A DNA stretch of 64,000 bases from Paracyclopina nana (GCA_019096065.1 JAGUCH010000008.1:191001-255000), one strand, 5' to 3'. Numbered from the stretch's first letter, positions 43,784 to 54,369 are shown. Translations and numbers: made by a program. The notes: generated by a model not told the origin, from the sequence alone.

Positions 43784-45364
43784 ATGATGAACACTGCTGC
43801 CGATACCACCCTCCCCAGTCTTGCCAAACTTGGTGAAGCTTTGCCTGAAAACGAGATGGACCCGAAAAAGAACGGTGAAGTCCGAAAGGTTGACGTAGTC
43901 ATGATCCCGCAACTGGAGGATCATGAACATGAGGCTCTACTTATGGAAGAGGTACCTGAGGGTGTGGCCCCTGGTACCATTGATCAGGATGCATACCGGG
44001 CTAATGCCCAGTTTTGGGACGAAGAAAGTGCTGGATTAGACCAGATGGCGCTCTTTGCTGATACCCAAACTGGTGATGAGGCTGACGAGGCTGAGGGGCC
44101 TCCCTTACTTGTGAGGGGAGGTGAGGCTTCAAGGAAGGACTCTGGTGACCAGGTTATCCACGAGAATGTAGAACATGAAGTTGCTACTGTGACTCGGGCT
44201 CCAAATGCTAGAGTTATGACTGAAAAAATGGATCAGGATGATGAAGGACTAGCACCTACTCACAATGTTGAGGTAGCCCGTGCTGACCCAAGATTGATGA
44301 GGCCTTGCATAGTTGAGCTCCCCCTTGGGGATGAAGCTGTGAGGCTGAGGTATCCTGTGGCGTATCAGGACTTGATCCGCCCCCCATTTCCGGACACCGT
44401 CAAGACGTATAACCGTCAAGCAATGGCAGTACGAGAATTGGTCCAGAGGGGCTTTAACGAGGCCATGTTAAAAGTGGCTATCAGTAATACTCCGATGGTT
44501 AGCCGTGAGAGAGCCTTTGATATCACGGTACGCTGCAATGGCGAGGTTCTGGAGCAACCGGACTTCCGCCGCCCATTAAAGGTGTGTAACTTTGAGACTT
44601 TCGAGTTACAATTGAAGCCAGTTAGCGAGGGAGGACCGCTACCAGATTTTGTGGTGGTCTTCTTGATGTTGGGGACGCTCCCGGTCTTCAATTTGCCAAA
44701 GGAGGCTGCGTTCAATGACACCTATCATCGACGCACTAATGTCAGGGATTGGGCTGCGATTCAAAGTCCCTCTGCACTTAGCTACGCAGTCTACAATGTC
44801 CAAGGAAGAGACGGTGCCAGGGTACCTGTTGTGGTGTCCAAGCATCTGGCTAAACATGGCGTTGTTCAATTAAAGCCAACTCTGGATAGGTCGTTTGCCA
44901 ATGCCAGGCTTTTTATGGATGTGAGCTCACCTTACTTCCAATTGCACGTTGGAACCCCGTCTTGCCTTATGCATGAGGTTGCTCAAGCCCCACGAAGAAT
45001 CGATATCAAAGTTGACATGACTGCCATGCTACCTCGCGAGGTAGGCAGGTTTGTGGAAAGAGTAGAGCGCTCTAACCCCCAAGCGATGCGTTTCATCTCT
45101 GGGGCCCGCTCACTGAAGGTAGCTGAAATACAGGATCGGCCACAGAAAAACCGTCGAGGTACCCGCACTTACTTGGAGGCGGCGACCAATCAATCTGCTG
45201 GGGCCATGTCTATAAAACAAGGAGCTCCAAAAGCGAAACGTACCAAGGGTGACAAGGAAAAGGCTCGATTGGGCCAACTAATTGTAGCCAAGATGGAGAC
45301 GCTATCATCAACTGACTTGAAGTCCTTTGGAGCGGCGATAAATGAGTTTGTTGACCAATTCTAA
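43784..45364 (+). CDS. Unknown accessory protein, 526 aa
   Basis: The open frame runs upstream to 43727, with an ATG at 43766. I place the start at 43784 because the predicted transcription start (43779) lies between the two, which leaves a very short leader; 43766 would give 532 aa. Residues 1-170 are acidic and look disordered. The middle (about 190-440) looks globular, with beta-type alternation and few cysteines. The C-terminus (about 445-505) is basic, with RRGTR and KAKRTKGDKEKAR. No signal peptide, membrane segment or known family was recognised. An acidic head and basic tail would suit a nucleoprotein or matrix-type protein, but that is a guess. GC content and codon use are richer in GC than in gag-pol, suggesting separate acquisition. 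Confidence 0.75.
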   Translation: MMNTAADTTLPSLAKLGEALPENEMDPKKNGEVRKVDVVMIPQLEDHEHEALLMEEVPEGVAPGTIDQDAYRANAQFWDEESAGLDQMALFADTQTGDEADEAEGPPLLVRGGEASRKDSGDQVIHENVEHEVATVTRAPNARVMTEKMDQDDEGLAPTHNVEVARADPRLMRPCIVELPLGDEAVRLRYPVAYQDLIRPPFPDTVKTYNRQAMAVRELVQRGFNEAMLKVAISNTPMVSRERAFDITVRCNGEVLEQPDFRRPLKVCNFETFELQLKPVSEGGPLPDFVVVFLMLGTLPVFNLPKEAAFNDTYHRRTNVRDWAAIQSPSALSYAVYNVQGRDGARVPVVVSKHLAKHGVVQLKPTLDRSFANARLFMDVSSPYFQLHVGTPSCLMHEVAQAPRRIDIKVDMTAMLPREVGRFVERVERSNPQAMRFISGARSLKVAEIQDRPQKNRRGTRTYLEAATNQSAGAMSIKQGAPKAKRTKGDKEKARLGQLIVAKMETLSSTDLKSFGAAINEFVDQF

Positions 45365-45507
45365 ACATTGTATTTTGACTTTGTTGTAGATATGGATTAT
45401 GAGTTTTGATCTACTTTGCTAAGTGGACCTCGGGTTCTAAGTAGGTTAGACTCGAGATATACGGTATTATAAAGTAAGATATGGTCTTGTGCGCACCTGA
45501 CTATACT

Positions 45508-45513
45508 AATAAA
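45508..45513 (+). terminator. Internal polyadenylation signal of the 526-aa ORF
   Basis: AATAAA 144 bp after the stop, followed by a GT-rich stretch (TGTTTGGTGGGG) that resembles a downstream element. Confidence 0.6.
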
Positions 45514-45570
45514 TGTTTGGTGGGGAAGGCTGGCTCGCTTGCCTTGCCCGAAACAAGTACCTGTTGTACA

Positions 45571-45606
45571 TTTAAAGGCGGCGTAGGCCTGGGGCCTAGT
45601 CAGTTT
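45571..45606 (+). promoter_or_regulatory. TATA/TCAGT core promoter of env
   Basis: ATTTAAAGG (T at 45571) and TCAGT with its A at 45602, 31 bp apart. The first ATG downstream (45632) opens env. Confidence 0.6.
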
Positions 45607-45631
45607 TTACTTGACATTCGCTGAGTTAATA

Positions 45632-47515
45632 ATGTTGGTGCTTGTGCTTTTAACTTTGTCCGTGCCCATAATCAACAGCCGGGCTGCATCTAACGCACTA
45701 TTAGATGGACCGGTATGTCACAAAGGGCATGCCTTGGTCCCTGTGCGCATGGTTTATCATCCTAAGCCTGATAAAAAGGCTATGATCATTGACACTGGTA
45801 ATTTCCGCCAGCTCCTTGAAAAGACCCGTGACGCGGTGAATATGCTTGAGGATGGGGTGGGACGATTAACGGAGGAGGTTCCTACAACTCAGACTCCCAC
45901 TGATGTAGTGACCTACCAAGATAGAGAATATGTGGGTGTTAAGGCTCTCCCAACGAAATTGGATGAGGAGTGTAAAACACTAGGACTTGATTTTAACTCG
46001 TTTATTCTGGAAAACCAAGTTGACATGGACAGAACATTAGAACTTTTGACTCAAGCAGCAGATTCTAATACTGCGACTACCTTCACGTTTTGCTTGAAGT
46101 TTCGTTTCATTGGGAACTCTCCAGTTTCACTGGATGGACGTGTTCAGTTTGATAGAATTCCATGGAAAGAAGTTCCTAAAGCTTCCATCAAACCTGGGTT
46201 CCCATGCATAACAGGGAAGTTTACTGATAAAAAACTAGTAGAGGCCTCGTCACATCTTTTTGACGGCACAAGCCCAGTGGGAACTATCTGTGTACGTCAT
46301 AAATATGCCATTAATCATAAAGGCCGGATCAGCCATAAATTGTCCAAGGCCAAAAGTATGGTCAACCATGCTTTGACCGCTCTTAATAACCTTGCTGAAG
46401 CTGGTCGCACTACAAAATTTACTGAAGGAATGATGAAGAAAGTCAAACTTCTGGTCATTCCGGATAATATTAGTTTGGCAGTACACATGCTACGAAAGGT
46501 TAGTGACGCATTTGTAAAACTCGGCTACTTGCCCGGAGATTACAAGGAAGTGCTAGCGATGGTGGAACAAATAGTAACCTTTGCTAGAAACATTAGGCAG
46601 GTTGACAAGCGATTCAGTCTGCCCCGAGTTAACATAGCTAGTGATTTGGAGAACCAAGCTGTGACAAATAGTGTGTATGATCCACTAACTAATACTGAAG
46701 TGGTGGGCGATAGTGTATCTCAGGGAATGATGAGTTCCCACAGTCTGGATCCTGAACCTGAAGTGACATTTAAAGTAGTGTCTAGAAGTGTTCATGGACA
46801 AGTGTTAGCAGACACATTCTTAACAAAATATAAAGATATGGCTTATGTCACTAAGGATCTACCTATTTATGGAGATTGCTATATGCATGATGCCAATGTC
46901 ACTGTGTGTGGTACTAAGCATGTTACAATACCATACGGAGCCCAACAGTGTGCCAAGTTATTATTGGGCCTAGCTTTGGGTGACCCTTTTTCCGAGTGTA
47001 ACATGGTCCCACTGGCTGATAATACATTGGAAGAAGTGGCTTGCCAGGAGTACAGAGGGTTCCTGAACGTCATCAAGGACACTTCTATAAACAGGACTTG
47101 CTTAAATGACTTTAAAAATTCCATAACTTTAGTGCCTGGCTCGTACCAAGTACTGAGCCATTGCCTGGTCACGATGGGAAGTTATAGTACTGGGTATGAA
47201 GACTCCCCATGGGAAAGTGACATTTTGAAGTTCTTTACAAAGTTTCCAGAGGAAGAGCCATTGGGTTTGTTTGACCATTGGAAAATCATACTAATTATAA
47301 GCACACTTTCAGGCTTTATTATAATTTTGTTAGTCTGCATCCTAGTGTGGAAACGTCGGGCACTAATCCGCAGATGCTGTGGAGAGCCTGATTATGTTGA
47401 ACCAAGAACTGGGCGCCGGCGAGTTAATGCCAGGCGCCTTGACAATGAAAAGGACCCCATGGAAATGGGACTGATGGGTGTAAAAAACAAACTTGGAGCT
47501 GCTACGTTAGTATAA
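45632..47515 (+). CDS. env: Env-like type I membrane glycoprotein, 627 aa
   Basis: Starts with a signal peptide (MLVLVLLTLSVPIINSRA), has a long ectodomain with paired cysteines concentrated in the last third and sequons such as NVT and NRT, then one membrane helix at about 552-573 and a 54-residue basic tail containing RRCC and several Arg-rich groups. It is the last gene and ends 114 bp before the 3' LTR, the position of env in retroviruses. No furin site or fusion peptide could be confidently placed, and no known glycoprotein family was recognised, so 'Env' rests on topology and position. It may allow virus-like spread; that is inferred. The frame is intact in this copy. Base composition is like pol rather than the 41-45 kb cassette. 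Confidence 0.8.
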   Translation: MLVLVLLTLSVPIINSRAASNALLDGPVCHKGHALVPVRMVYHPKPDKKAMIIDTGNFRQLLEKTRDAVNMLEDGVGRLTEEVPTTQTPTDVVTYQDREYVGVKALPTKLDEECKTLGLDFNSFILENQVDMDRTLELLTQAADSNTATTFTFCLKFRFIGNSPVSLDGRVQFDRIPWKEVPKASIKPGFPCITGKFTDKKLVEASSHLFDGTSPVGTICVRHKYAINHKGRISHKLSKAKSMVNHALTALNNLAEAGRTTKFTEGMMKKVKLLVIPDNISLAVHMLRKVSDAFVKLGYLPGDYKEVLAMVEQIVTFARNIRQVDKRFSLPRVNIASDLENQAVTNSVYDPLTNTEVVGDSVSQGMMSSHSLDPEPEVTFKVVSRSVHGQVLADTFLTKYKDMAYVTKDLPIYGDCYMHDANVTVCGTKHVTIPYGAQQCAKLLLGLALGDPFSECNMVPLADNTLEEVACQEYRGFLNVIKDTSINRTCLNDFKNSITLVPGSYQVLSHCLVTMGSYSTGYEDSPWESDILKFFTKFPEEEPLGLFDHWKIILIISTLSGFIIILLVCILVWKRRALIRRCCGEPDYVEPRTGRRRVNARRLDNEKDPMEMGLMGVKNKLGAATLV

Positions 47516-47600
47516 AGCTAAAGTTTTGTTGTATCACTTATCATTTACTATTGAGCAATCTAGTCACCTTTTTTCATATTTTAGTTCATAAAATGATGAC

Positions 47601-47629
47601 AAAAGCTGAAAAAGTTTGGGCCGGGGTAA
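47601..47629 (+). promoter_or_regulatory. Candidate polypurine tract
   Basis: A-rich then G-rich sequence (AAAAGCTGAAAAAG, then CCGGGG) directly before the 3' LTR. Pyrimidines interrupt it, so it is a weak tract placed by position only. Confidence 0.3.
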
Positions 47630-48339
47630 TGATGGACGACAAGTTCATCATGGCGTTATGATATGGAAATGGGATGACAGAAACAGAAGGAAGAAGAAGA
47701 TGACTATTCAACGCAAAAATATCAACCATAACCTCGCAACCTCCCTGTTGAATTGCATCAGAAATATGGGGAGGAAGATGAAGCTACCTGGTGAAGGGAG
47801 GTTAGCCTTGGGAGGACAAGGCAGGATTGCGAGGTAGAAGGGAGTTCTTCGGGGGACCTCAGAGAAGCAACATGTCAAACCTTATAGCTAGAGGTTGACT
47901 GGTGCGAACTCTGCCAGCAGCTGGAACCAGAAGATCCTCACTAAGTTTGATGTGTGCAGCACTGAAGAAACAGCCGCAGAGAAGAAACTTTATTGTCATA
48001 TATATTGTTTTGAGCTCTGATTAGAAGCAGCTGTTATATTGTGTTGTGCCAGCTAATGAATAGAAAATACCATCAGACCTTAATGAAGTATATTAGTGCT
48101 CAACTCATAGCGAGGTCCTGACCCCTGGAATGATCAGGGTGAAAGGGCGAGCCTTAACCACTGGTCAACTGTACATAAGCGTGCCGAGAGGTCCCTTGCC
48201 AGAAGCTGTGTACGTGAGGCTGCGGCCTCTGCATAGCGGCTCGTGAGACCTGGCAGCTCCGGTGTTGCGAATGAGTACTGGACTTGGGACCGATGCTTAA
48301 CCTTCCTAGGTTCCTGAAGAGAGTACGAATTGTACACCA
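47630..48339 (+). repeat. 3' LTR (710 bp)
   Basis: Same length and, by eye, same sequence as 24534-25243. The next four bases are the AGAT target duplication. Confidence 0.95.
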
Positions 48340-48343
48340 AGAT
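48340..48343. repeat. Target-site duplication AGAT (right)
   Basis: Matches 24530-24533. Confidence 0.75.
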
Positions 48344-48929
48344 TGCCGCTCTCTCTGATATTCAGTTGAACTAGTAGTTGCACTCAGGTTCAAATATGCT
48401 AATATTAAGAAGACCTGTGTCCTATGCATGGATCAACTGAGACAAACTCAGACCAGAACCAACTGTTTGCTAGAACCAGGACCAACTATCAGGTGGCCAT
48501 GCTTGGATCAACTAGGACATACTGTCCTTAGATAGACTGCAACAGATTGTCCTTGGATAGACAGACATAACTCATAGTCCCTGGATCAACTTTGAAGATA
48601 AACAGTCCTTGGATCAATGAAACGGATAGTCCTTGGATAGACTAGTATGACCTAGCAGGACCTGGGACAAGTATAACAAACTGTGACTGGATAGTCTGAC
48701 ATAACTGATTGTCCCTGCACCAAAAAATGGATCATACTTGGATTGAAAGCTAGAACGTATTGTATGTACATTGTTAGAATGCAGCAACAAACTGTCCCTG
48801 GATTGACAAAAACATACTGTCCTTGGATAGACTTGCAGAGCAGACTATCCTTGGATAGACTGGCAAAAGAGACTACCATGGCTGGAGAAAGTGCTCAGCT
48901 ACTAAATTTAGACTCTTACAGCAAAAGTA
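48344..48929 (+). repeat. TGTCCTTGGATAGACT-type minisatellite
   Basis: Irregular copies of CTGTCCTTGGATAGACT and CTTGGATCAACT recur roughly every 30-50 bp. The same words reappear near 51370-51440. No gene is seen. The first 70 bases are the inverted partner of 24300-24374. Confidence 0.65.
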
Positions 48930-51310
48930 TAGCTAGATTTGAGACAGTATTTTAATGCTTTTTGATGGCATGAGTTTCTGCTTGGCTTGAAAGCTTGAGC
49001 TACAACAGCACAAAGCTTGGGATTGCTTGAACCAAATTTTGAAAAGCTTGAAAGTTGAAAAAGCTTATTTGAATACGGTGACTTAATCACCATTTTTTCC
49101 TTTATGTAAAATAGTGAAAAGTTTGAAAAAAGCTTGAAAAGTGAAATTTTCAGTCGATGCAAGAACAGTATGTTTTCCCAGTCGATCCAAGGCTGACTAG
49201 TCATGTTGATGCACATACTGTCCATCTTTTGTCTATCCAAAGATGATCTGTTTGTAGATCCAAAAACTATGTTTTCATAGTTGATTCAAGAACAATTTGT
49301 CCAGCCAATTCAAGTACAGTTGCACAGTGGTTCAAAATGCCGCTTTCATGCTCATCCCAAAAAAGTCGCGAATTTGACATGGCACCTTTTTCTTATAAGC
49401 CATTGGAGGGAAAAACTTTTTCACTAGATGGCGCTTTTTGGGCAAGCATATTTGGAAAGACTGTAGCACGTGAAACTTGTCATGTGATCAAAAGCAGCAG
49501 TTTGATTGGCTCATCAGCGAAGCCAGGTTAGAAAAAAAACAGTTTCAGCAATGAAAAGCTTATCTGTAAAATTAGTTGATCCAAGAACGATTTGTTTTCT
49601 CCATGAGAGGCTGATTTGTCGTAGTCTATCCACGGATGATCCATTGTGGATCCAAGGGTAGGAGTCCCAACTGTCCACATGGACTGACTAGTGTCTTTGA
49701 TCACAATGCTGATCATGACCAACTGAAAGACCAAGACCAACTAATAGATTAGTCAGTTCTTGGACCTGGCTGCCCAAAATCTACCTATGTCCTGGTAAAT
49801 CTACATCAGTCATGGTTATCCAAGTAATCCATTGCTGCTCAAGTCAGCTATGGTTTCCAAAGACAGAGGTGGTGACTCAAGTCACTCCTTAAGGGGCTGC
49901 ACAAGGTAAAGCTTAATAAGGCTTGGCTACCCAAGTCAGTCCTAAGTAGTTTGTGTTTTACCAAGTTAGCCCAAGCTAGTTAAGTCACAAGTCAGTTATA
50001 TAGCTAGATTTGAGACAGGAGACAGTATTTTAATGTTATTGATGGAATGAGTGTCTGCTTGGCTTGAAAGCTTGAGCTACAACAGCACAAACCTTGAGAT
50101 TCCTTGAAGCTAGAAAATTGAAAAAGCTTGTTAAATATGGTGACTTTCACCACCTTTTTTTGAAAAAAGCCTGAAATGTGAAATTTTTCAGTCGATGCAA
50201 GAACAGTATGTTTTCCCAATCGATCCAAGGCTGATTAGTTGAGTTGACACAAGTGCTGTCCGCCTTATGTCTATCCAAAGATGATCCGTTTGTCGATCCA
50301 AAAACTTAATGTGATTCAAGTACAGTTGCGTAGTGGTTGAAAATGCCGCTTTTATGCTCATCCCGAAAAAGTTGCGAATTTGACATGGCACCTTTTTCTT
50401 ATAGCCATAAGCTAAAAACAGGCTATCATAGCTCCTCATTCCACAAATTTCCGGGTCCAATTTCAATTGATTATCCTGAAATGGTGTCTTGGTTATTTTT
50501 TTTGTCACAATATCTTGATTGCCTCAAAATGGCCAAGCTGTTCTACTATTTCTCCAAAAATGGACTTTATCCAGGAAAAATTGATTGTTAAGGCCAATTT
50601 CCATCTTAATTTGTCAATAACTTCTAATTTGGACACTTTTGATAGCCAAGAACTCATTCAAAAATGAGATGCTGAAAATTGGTCTTGAAATGAGAATTTG
50701 GCCAATTCACCCGAATTTCTTGTGAGCGTGAAAAGGCTTTTTTATGTGGGTTGGTATTTCTTGTCTAACCCAATATATGTCTGTCCTGGTCTATCTATAG
50801 CCTGTGTGCTCTGACTGTTGATCCTATGATGATCCATCGTGTTGATCAATGGATTATCTGTAAAAGTAGTTGATCCAAGAATGATTTGTTTTGTCCATGA
50901 GAGGCCAATTTGTCGAATTCTATCCACGGATGATCCATTGTGGATCCAAGGGTAGGAGTCCCAACTGTCCACATGGACTGACTAGTGTCTTTGATCACAA
51001 ATGCTGATCATGACCAACTGAAAGACCAAGACCAACTAATAGATTAGTCAGTTCTTGGACCTGGCTGCCCAAAATCTAAAAATGTCCTGGCAAATCTAAG
51101 TCAGCCATGGTTATCCAAGTAATCTATTGTTGCTCAAGTCAGCTATGGTTTCCAAAGACAGAGGTGGTGACTCAAGTCACTCCTTAAGTGGCTGCACAAG
51201 GTGAAGCTTAATTAGGCTTAGCTACCTAAGTCACTCCTAAGTAGTTTGTTTTTAACCAAATCAGTCCTAGCTAGTTAAGTCACAAGTCAGTTCTTCTTGT
51301 TGTGGTGAAT
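48930..51310 (+). repeat. Imperfect segmental duplication (A1-B1-A2-B2)
   Basis: Segment A (about 48930-49400) recurs at about 50000-50410, and segment B (about 49560-49990) at about 50850-51310. Anchors: CTTGGCTTGAAAGCTTGAGC at 48981 and 50058, and CTGTCCACATGG at 49671 and 50965. The offsets differ (1077 and 1294) because of later indels. Frames inside are not conserved between copies, so I call no gene. Confidence 0.75.
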
Positions 51311-51814
51311 TTAAGTCAGCCATGGTTACACAATTTAGCCCCAACTTAGTATGTTATTTGCTAGAATAGTAGTTGGTCCCTAGATCAAAGAGACGGATCC
51401 TCCTTGGATCGATTGTTAGAACACACACTCCTTGGATAGACAGGACTTACTGGGCAGGGAGATAGGGGTAGGCCTTTTGCCCACTCCCAATAATATGTAT
51501 CAATCAGTTTGTTAATAGTATTACAGTTTTAGTTTTGAGGGCCCGCCCTCCCAAAATAATGAGAGTGGGCGGGCCTTCGGCCCGCTCCCACTAATATTGC
51601 ATGTATACTGTTGGCGCTTTTTTTACAGTTTCCTGTTTTTTGAACAGGGAGCAACATAAGTCATAGTGAAATTTGGAGGGCAGGCCTTCTTTGGCCCGCT
51701 CCCAAAAAAATTGCCTGAATATTGTTGAATGTGGTCAACATAATTTGTTTGGTGTAAGGGCAATCCTAAACATTTGCTCAACTTTATATTTCAATCATAA
51801 TGCAAAGAATTGGT

Positions 51815-51886
51815 GCTCTGATAGCTCAGTGACAGAGTTTCAGATTGCAATGCAGTCCGACCCAGGTTCAAATCCCGGAAGAGGCA
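51815..51886 (+). other. tRNA-derived repeat head (SINE-like or tRNA pseudogene)
   Basis: Exactly 72 bases with a Pol III box A (TAGCTCAGTGACAGAGT, 51822-51838) and box B (GGTTCAAATCC, 51865-51875). D and T arms can form, but the acceptor stem pairs badly and the anticodon stem does not close around the central TTGCAAT. It is therefore not a functional tRNA gene. It lies within the GC-hairpin repeat family and could be that family's promoter head. Confidence 0.6.
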
Positions 51887-52168
51887 ATAATTTTTTTGTT
51901 TTTTTCTGGATAACAATTTAATTCCTGGTCGATATCTCGGCCCGCCCTCCAAAAACCAATGCTATGGAAGGGCTTCTGACATAATAAATATAATTCTGTG
52001 AAAATAATTTTTTGAATTGAGAAACAAAAAAATTGAGAGGGGGCAAACCTTTTGCCAACTCTTCTAGACTTCTAGACTAGAATTTACTTCCTGGTCGATA
52101 TCCTTGTGCAGTTTCCTGGTGCAGTTTCCTGTGTCAAACGGGGGAGCGACATAGGTCACAGCGAAATG

Positions 52169-52196
52169 TGGAGGGCGGGCCTTCGGCCCGCCCTCC
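52169..52196. other. 12-bp perfect hairpin with TTCG-type loop
   Basis: GGAGGGCGGGCC and its reverse complement are separated by TTC. It is the best-preserved member of the family at 51540-52200. Confidence 0.75.
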
Positions 52197-52200
52197 AAAA

Positions 52201-53149
52201 CCGACATTTCAGCTTTTTTAGTCCTGGTTTAAGACGTGCAAAAAGTACAAAATATTTTTTAGTTATTTTTTCTTAATTAATTTAAAACAAATATCCTTGA
52301 GATTTTTGTGCATTTCAAAGTTATTAAAAATATATTTCAGACTTAACAAGTGTTTTCCTGTTATATTTCAAGGTTCTTATTTTTAAAAAGTCCTTGTTTT
52401 ATTTCATACATTAAAAAGTGTATCTCATCACTACACAATGAAATGTCTAATTCAGTCCATTTACCTTTTTGCTTTAAGTGTTTTTAAGCCAAAGTCTTAG
52501 AATTTCTAATTTCGGCTTTAAAAAGTGTTTATGGCGTGTTTTTGTTGCAAAAATTAGTGGGGCTTCATGCGAGCAAAGAATCCCCACTGTGCACCCCATA
52601 CAATGTGTAAATACAGAGTGAATCGCCAATTTTTGCTTTTTCCGCCAAAAACACTTTGGTTGGAATTATTTAACTGGAATTGCGCGCGGCTATTCCAGTT
52701 ATTTTTTGTTGTTGTTTGCAGTGCGGCGGCGCGGCGCGGGCCTAATTCCGCGGAGCTAATTTACAAGTGTAATTTTTTCATGTCGCGTGCTCACTCTTGT
52801 TGACCCTAGAATGTGTGTGCAATTTTCTCAGCAAACATGGCTGAATCTGGATCAAAGTAGTCACGAACTTCTTCACTCTCGTTTGACTGGAGGGATTAGA
52901 AAAATTGCTGCCTAATCCACCGCTCAAATCTCGCACCAATTTCGCGGAAAAACTCGAGCGGAGAGCATCAGCAACAGCTGCACTTTTATTCAAATATTGA
53001 AATCAGCTGACAGCTCTAAAGTCATGTTTTTGAATAGAAAAGCTGTTAAAATGGACGGGGACTTTTTGTGAGACAGGTGGGACGTATTTATTAATTACTT
53101 GTGTTAAAAGTAGGCGAAGTTGGGACATAATGGCTTCTTTTTTGAGACT
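52201..53149. other. No confident gene; CpG-rich patch at 52720-52770
   Basis: A GC-rich, CpG-rich patch follows a long pyrimidine tract ending GTTTGCAG (about 52720) and could be a promoter or exon. A 71-codon minus-strand frame (52778-52993) starts at TTG and has no recognised domain. Confidence 0.35.
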
Positions 53150-53880
53150 AGGTTGTTTTTGGGACTTAGTTGTCTTTGTTGGGACTAAGTTGTCTTTTTG
53201 GGACTTAGTTGTCTTCTTTGGGACTTAGTTGTCTTTTTGGGACTTAGTTGTCTTTTTGGAACTGAGTTGTTTTTTTGGGACTTAGTTGTCTTTTTTTGGG
53301 ACCTAGTTGTCTTTTTTTGGGACTTAGTTATCTTTTTGGGACTTTTTTGACTGAGTTGCTTTTGGGGCTGGAAACGCTTTTTGGGAGTGAGTAGCTTCTT
53401 TTTGGGACTGAGTAGCTTCTTTTGGGACTGAGTAGCTTCTTTTTGGGACTGAGTAGCTTCTTTTTGGGACTGAGTAGCTTCTTTTTGGGACTGAGTAGCT
53501 TCTTTTGGGACTGAGTCATTTTTTGGACAGAGTGACTTTTTGGACTGAGTCACTTTATTGTCTGAGTCACTTTATTGTCTGCATGAGTCACTTTTTGGAC
53601 TGAGTCACTCTATTGTCTGAGTCACTTTTTTGGACTGAGTCACTTTTTTTTTGGGACTCAGTCCCTTCTTTTGGGACTGAGTAGCTCCTTTTTTGGCTGA
53701 GTAGCTTCTTTTTGGACAGAGTGACTTTTTTGGACTGAGTCACTTTTTTCGACTGAGTCTTTTTGACTGAGTCACTTTTTTGGACTCAGTCCCTTCTTTT
53801 GGGACTTAATTATCTTTTATAAGACTTAGTCACTTTTATGGGACTGAGTTGCTTTTTTGGGACTGAGTTGCTACATGGGA
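53150..53880 (+). repeat. GGGACTGAGT/GGGACTTAGTTG minisatellite
   Basis: Units of about 20-24 bp: GGGACTTAGTTGTCTTTTT, then GGGACTGAGTAGCTTCTTTTT, then GGACTGAGTCACTTTTT. Reading the minus strand gives a 122-codon frame of SQKEATQ and SPKKKLL heptads. This is a by-product of unit length and I do not call it a gene. Confidence 0.8.
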
Positions 53881-54369
53881 TTTTTGACTTTTTGTAGCAT
53901 ATTGGGTCTCATTGTTGCTAAAATCTCTCTTTTAACAGAGCCTCGCTAAATATCCTCTCTTTCAGAAAGAAAAATCATTTTTGTGAGTTTGTCTCAGTTT
54001 TGTCCTGTCTCAAGTTATCATTATCATATTACTTTCAATTATCTTCCAACTGTCACACACTCACTTGCATCAACTTGCCTTAAAAAACCCATTTTCATCA
54101 GCTGACTTTTTTTCCAGTACAATTTTTGACTGATTTCATCACCTGTAGGCTTTTCTCCTGTCATTGTAGCTGACGTCAGCATGAATATTTTATCTTTGCC
54201 CAGAGCCAAGCCTTTTTTCCGCGAAATCACACATTTGTTGAATCACTCTGTTTTTAAAGGAATTTCAGTGAATTTTGAATCACCAATGATTCACTAAAGC
54301 AGATAAATATGGAAACATAAATATGGAAGCATTTTGAATAAAATTGCAATCAAGAATGACTGACTTAAA

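Larger units (their letters stand above)
24534..48339 (+). mobile_element. 23.8-kb LTR retroelement / endogenous retrovirus with antisense genes
   Basis: Two 710-bp direct repeats that start TG and end CA bound the element, with AGAT duplicated outside. Inside, in order, are a tRNA-Thr-like primer site, gag, protease, reverse transcriptase, RNase H/integrase, a 4.8-kb spacer, two spliced minus-strand genes, an unknown plus-strand ORF and an Env-like gene ending 114 bp before the 3' LTR. Pol resembles the Ty3/Gypsy lineage: its RNase H-integrase order, the sequence after YVDD and the GPY/F module after integrase all fit. The double zinc knuckle of Gag recalls BEL/Pao. The size is exceptional; Ogre in plants and Burro in planarians are the known giants. 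The LTRs look identical by eye, so the insertion is recent. The 41.3-45.5 kb cassette is richer in GC than gag-pol and env. Confidence 0.93.
51540..52200. repeat. GGCGGGCCTTCGGCCCGCC repeat family
   Basis: GC-rich hairpins with a C(TTCG)G or similar loop occur near 51565-51590, 51675-51705 (degenerate), 51937-51952 (half) and 52169-52196, embedded in A/T-rich DNA with shared phrases such as CCTGGTCGATATC and GGGAGCGACATAGGTCA. Non-coding. Confidence 0.7.

Noticed and set aside
51815-51886. Functional tRNA gene
   Set aside because: Acceptor and anticodon stems do not pair; only the Pol III boxes are intact.
53185-53553. 122-codon minus-strand frame of SQKEATQ-type heptads
   Set aside because: It arises from a minisatellite whose units are near-multiples of three, and has no non-repetitive flank.
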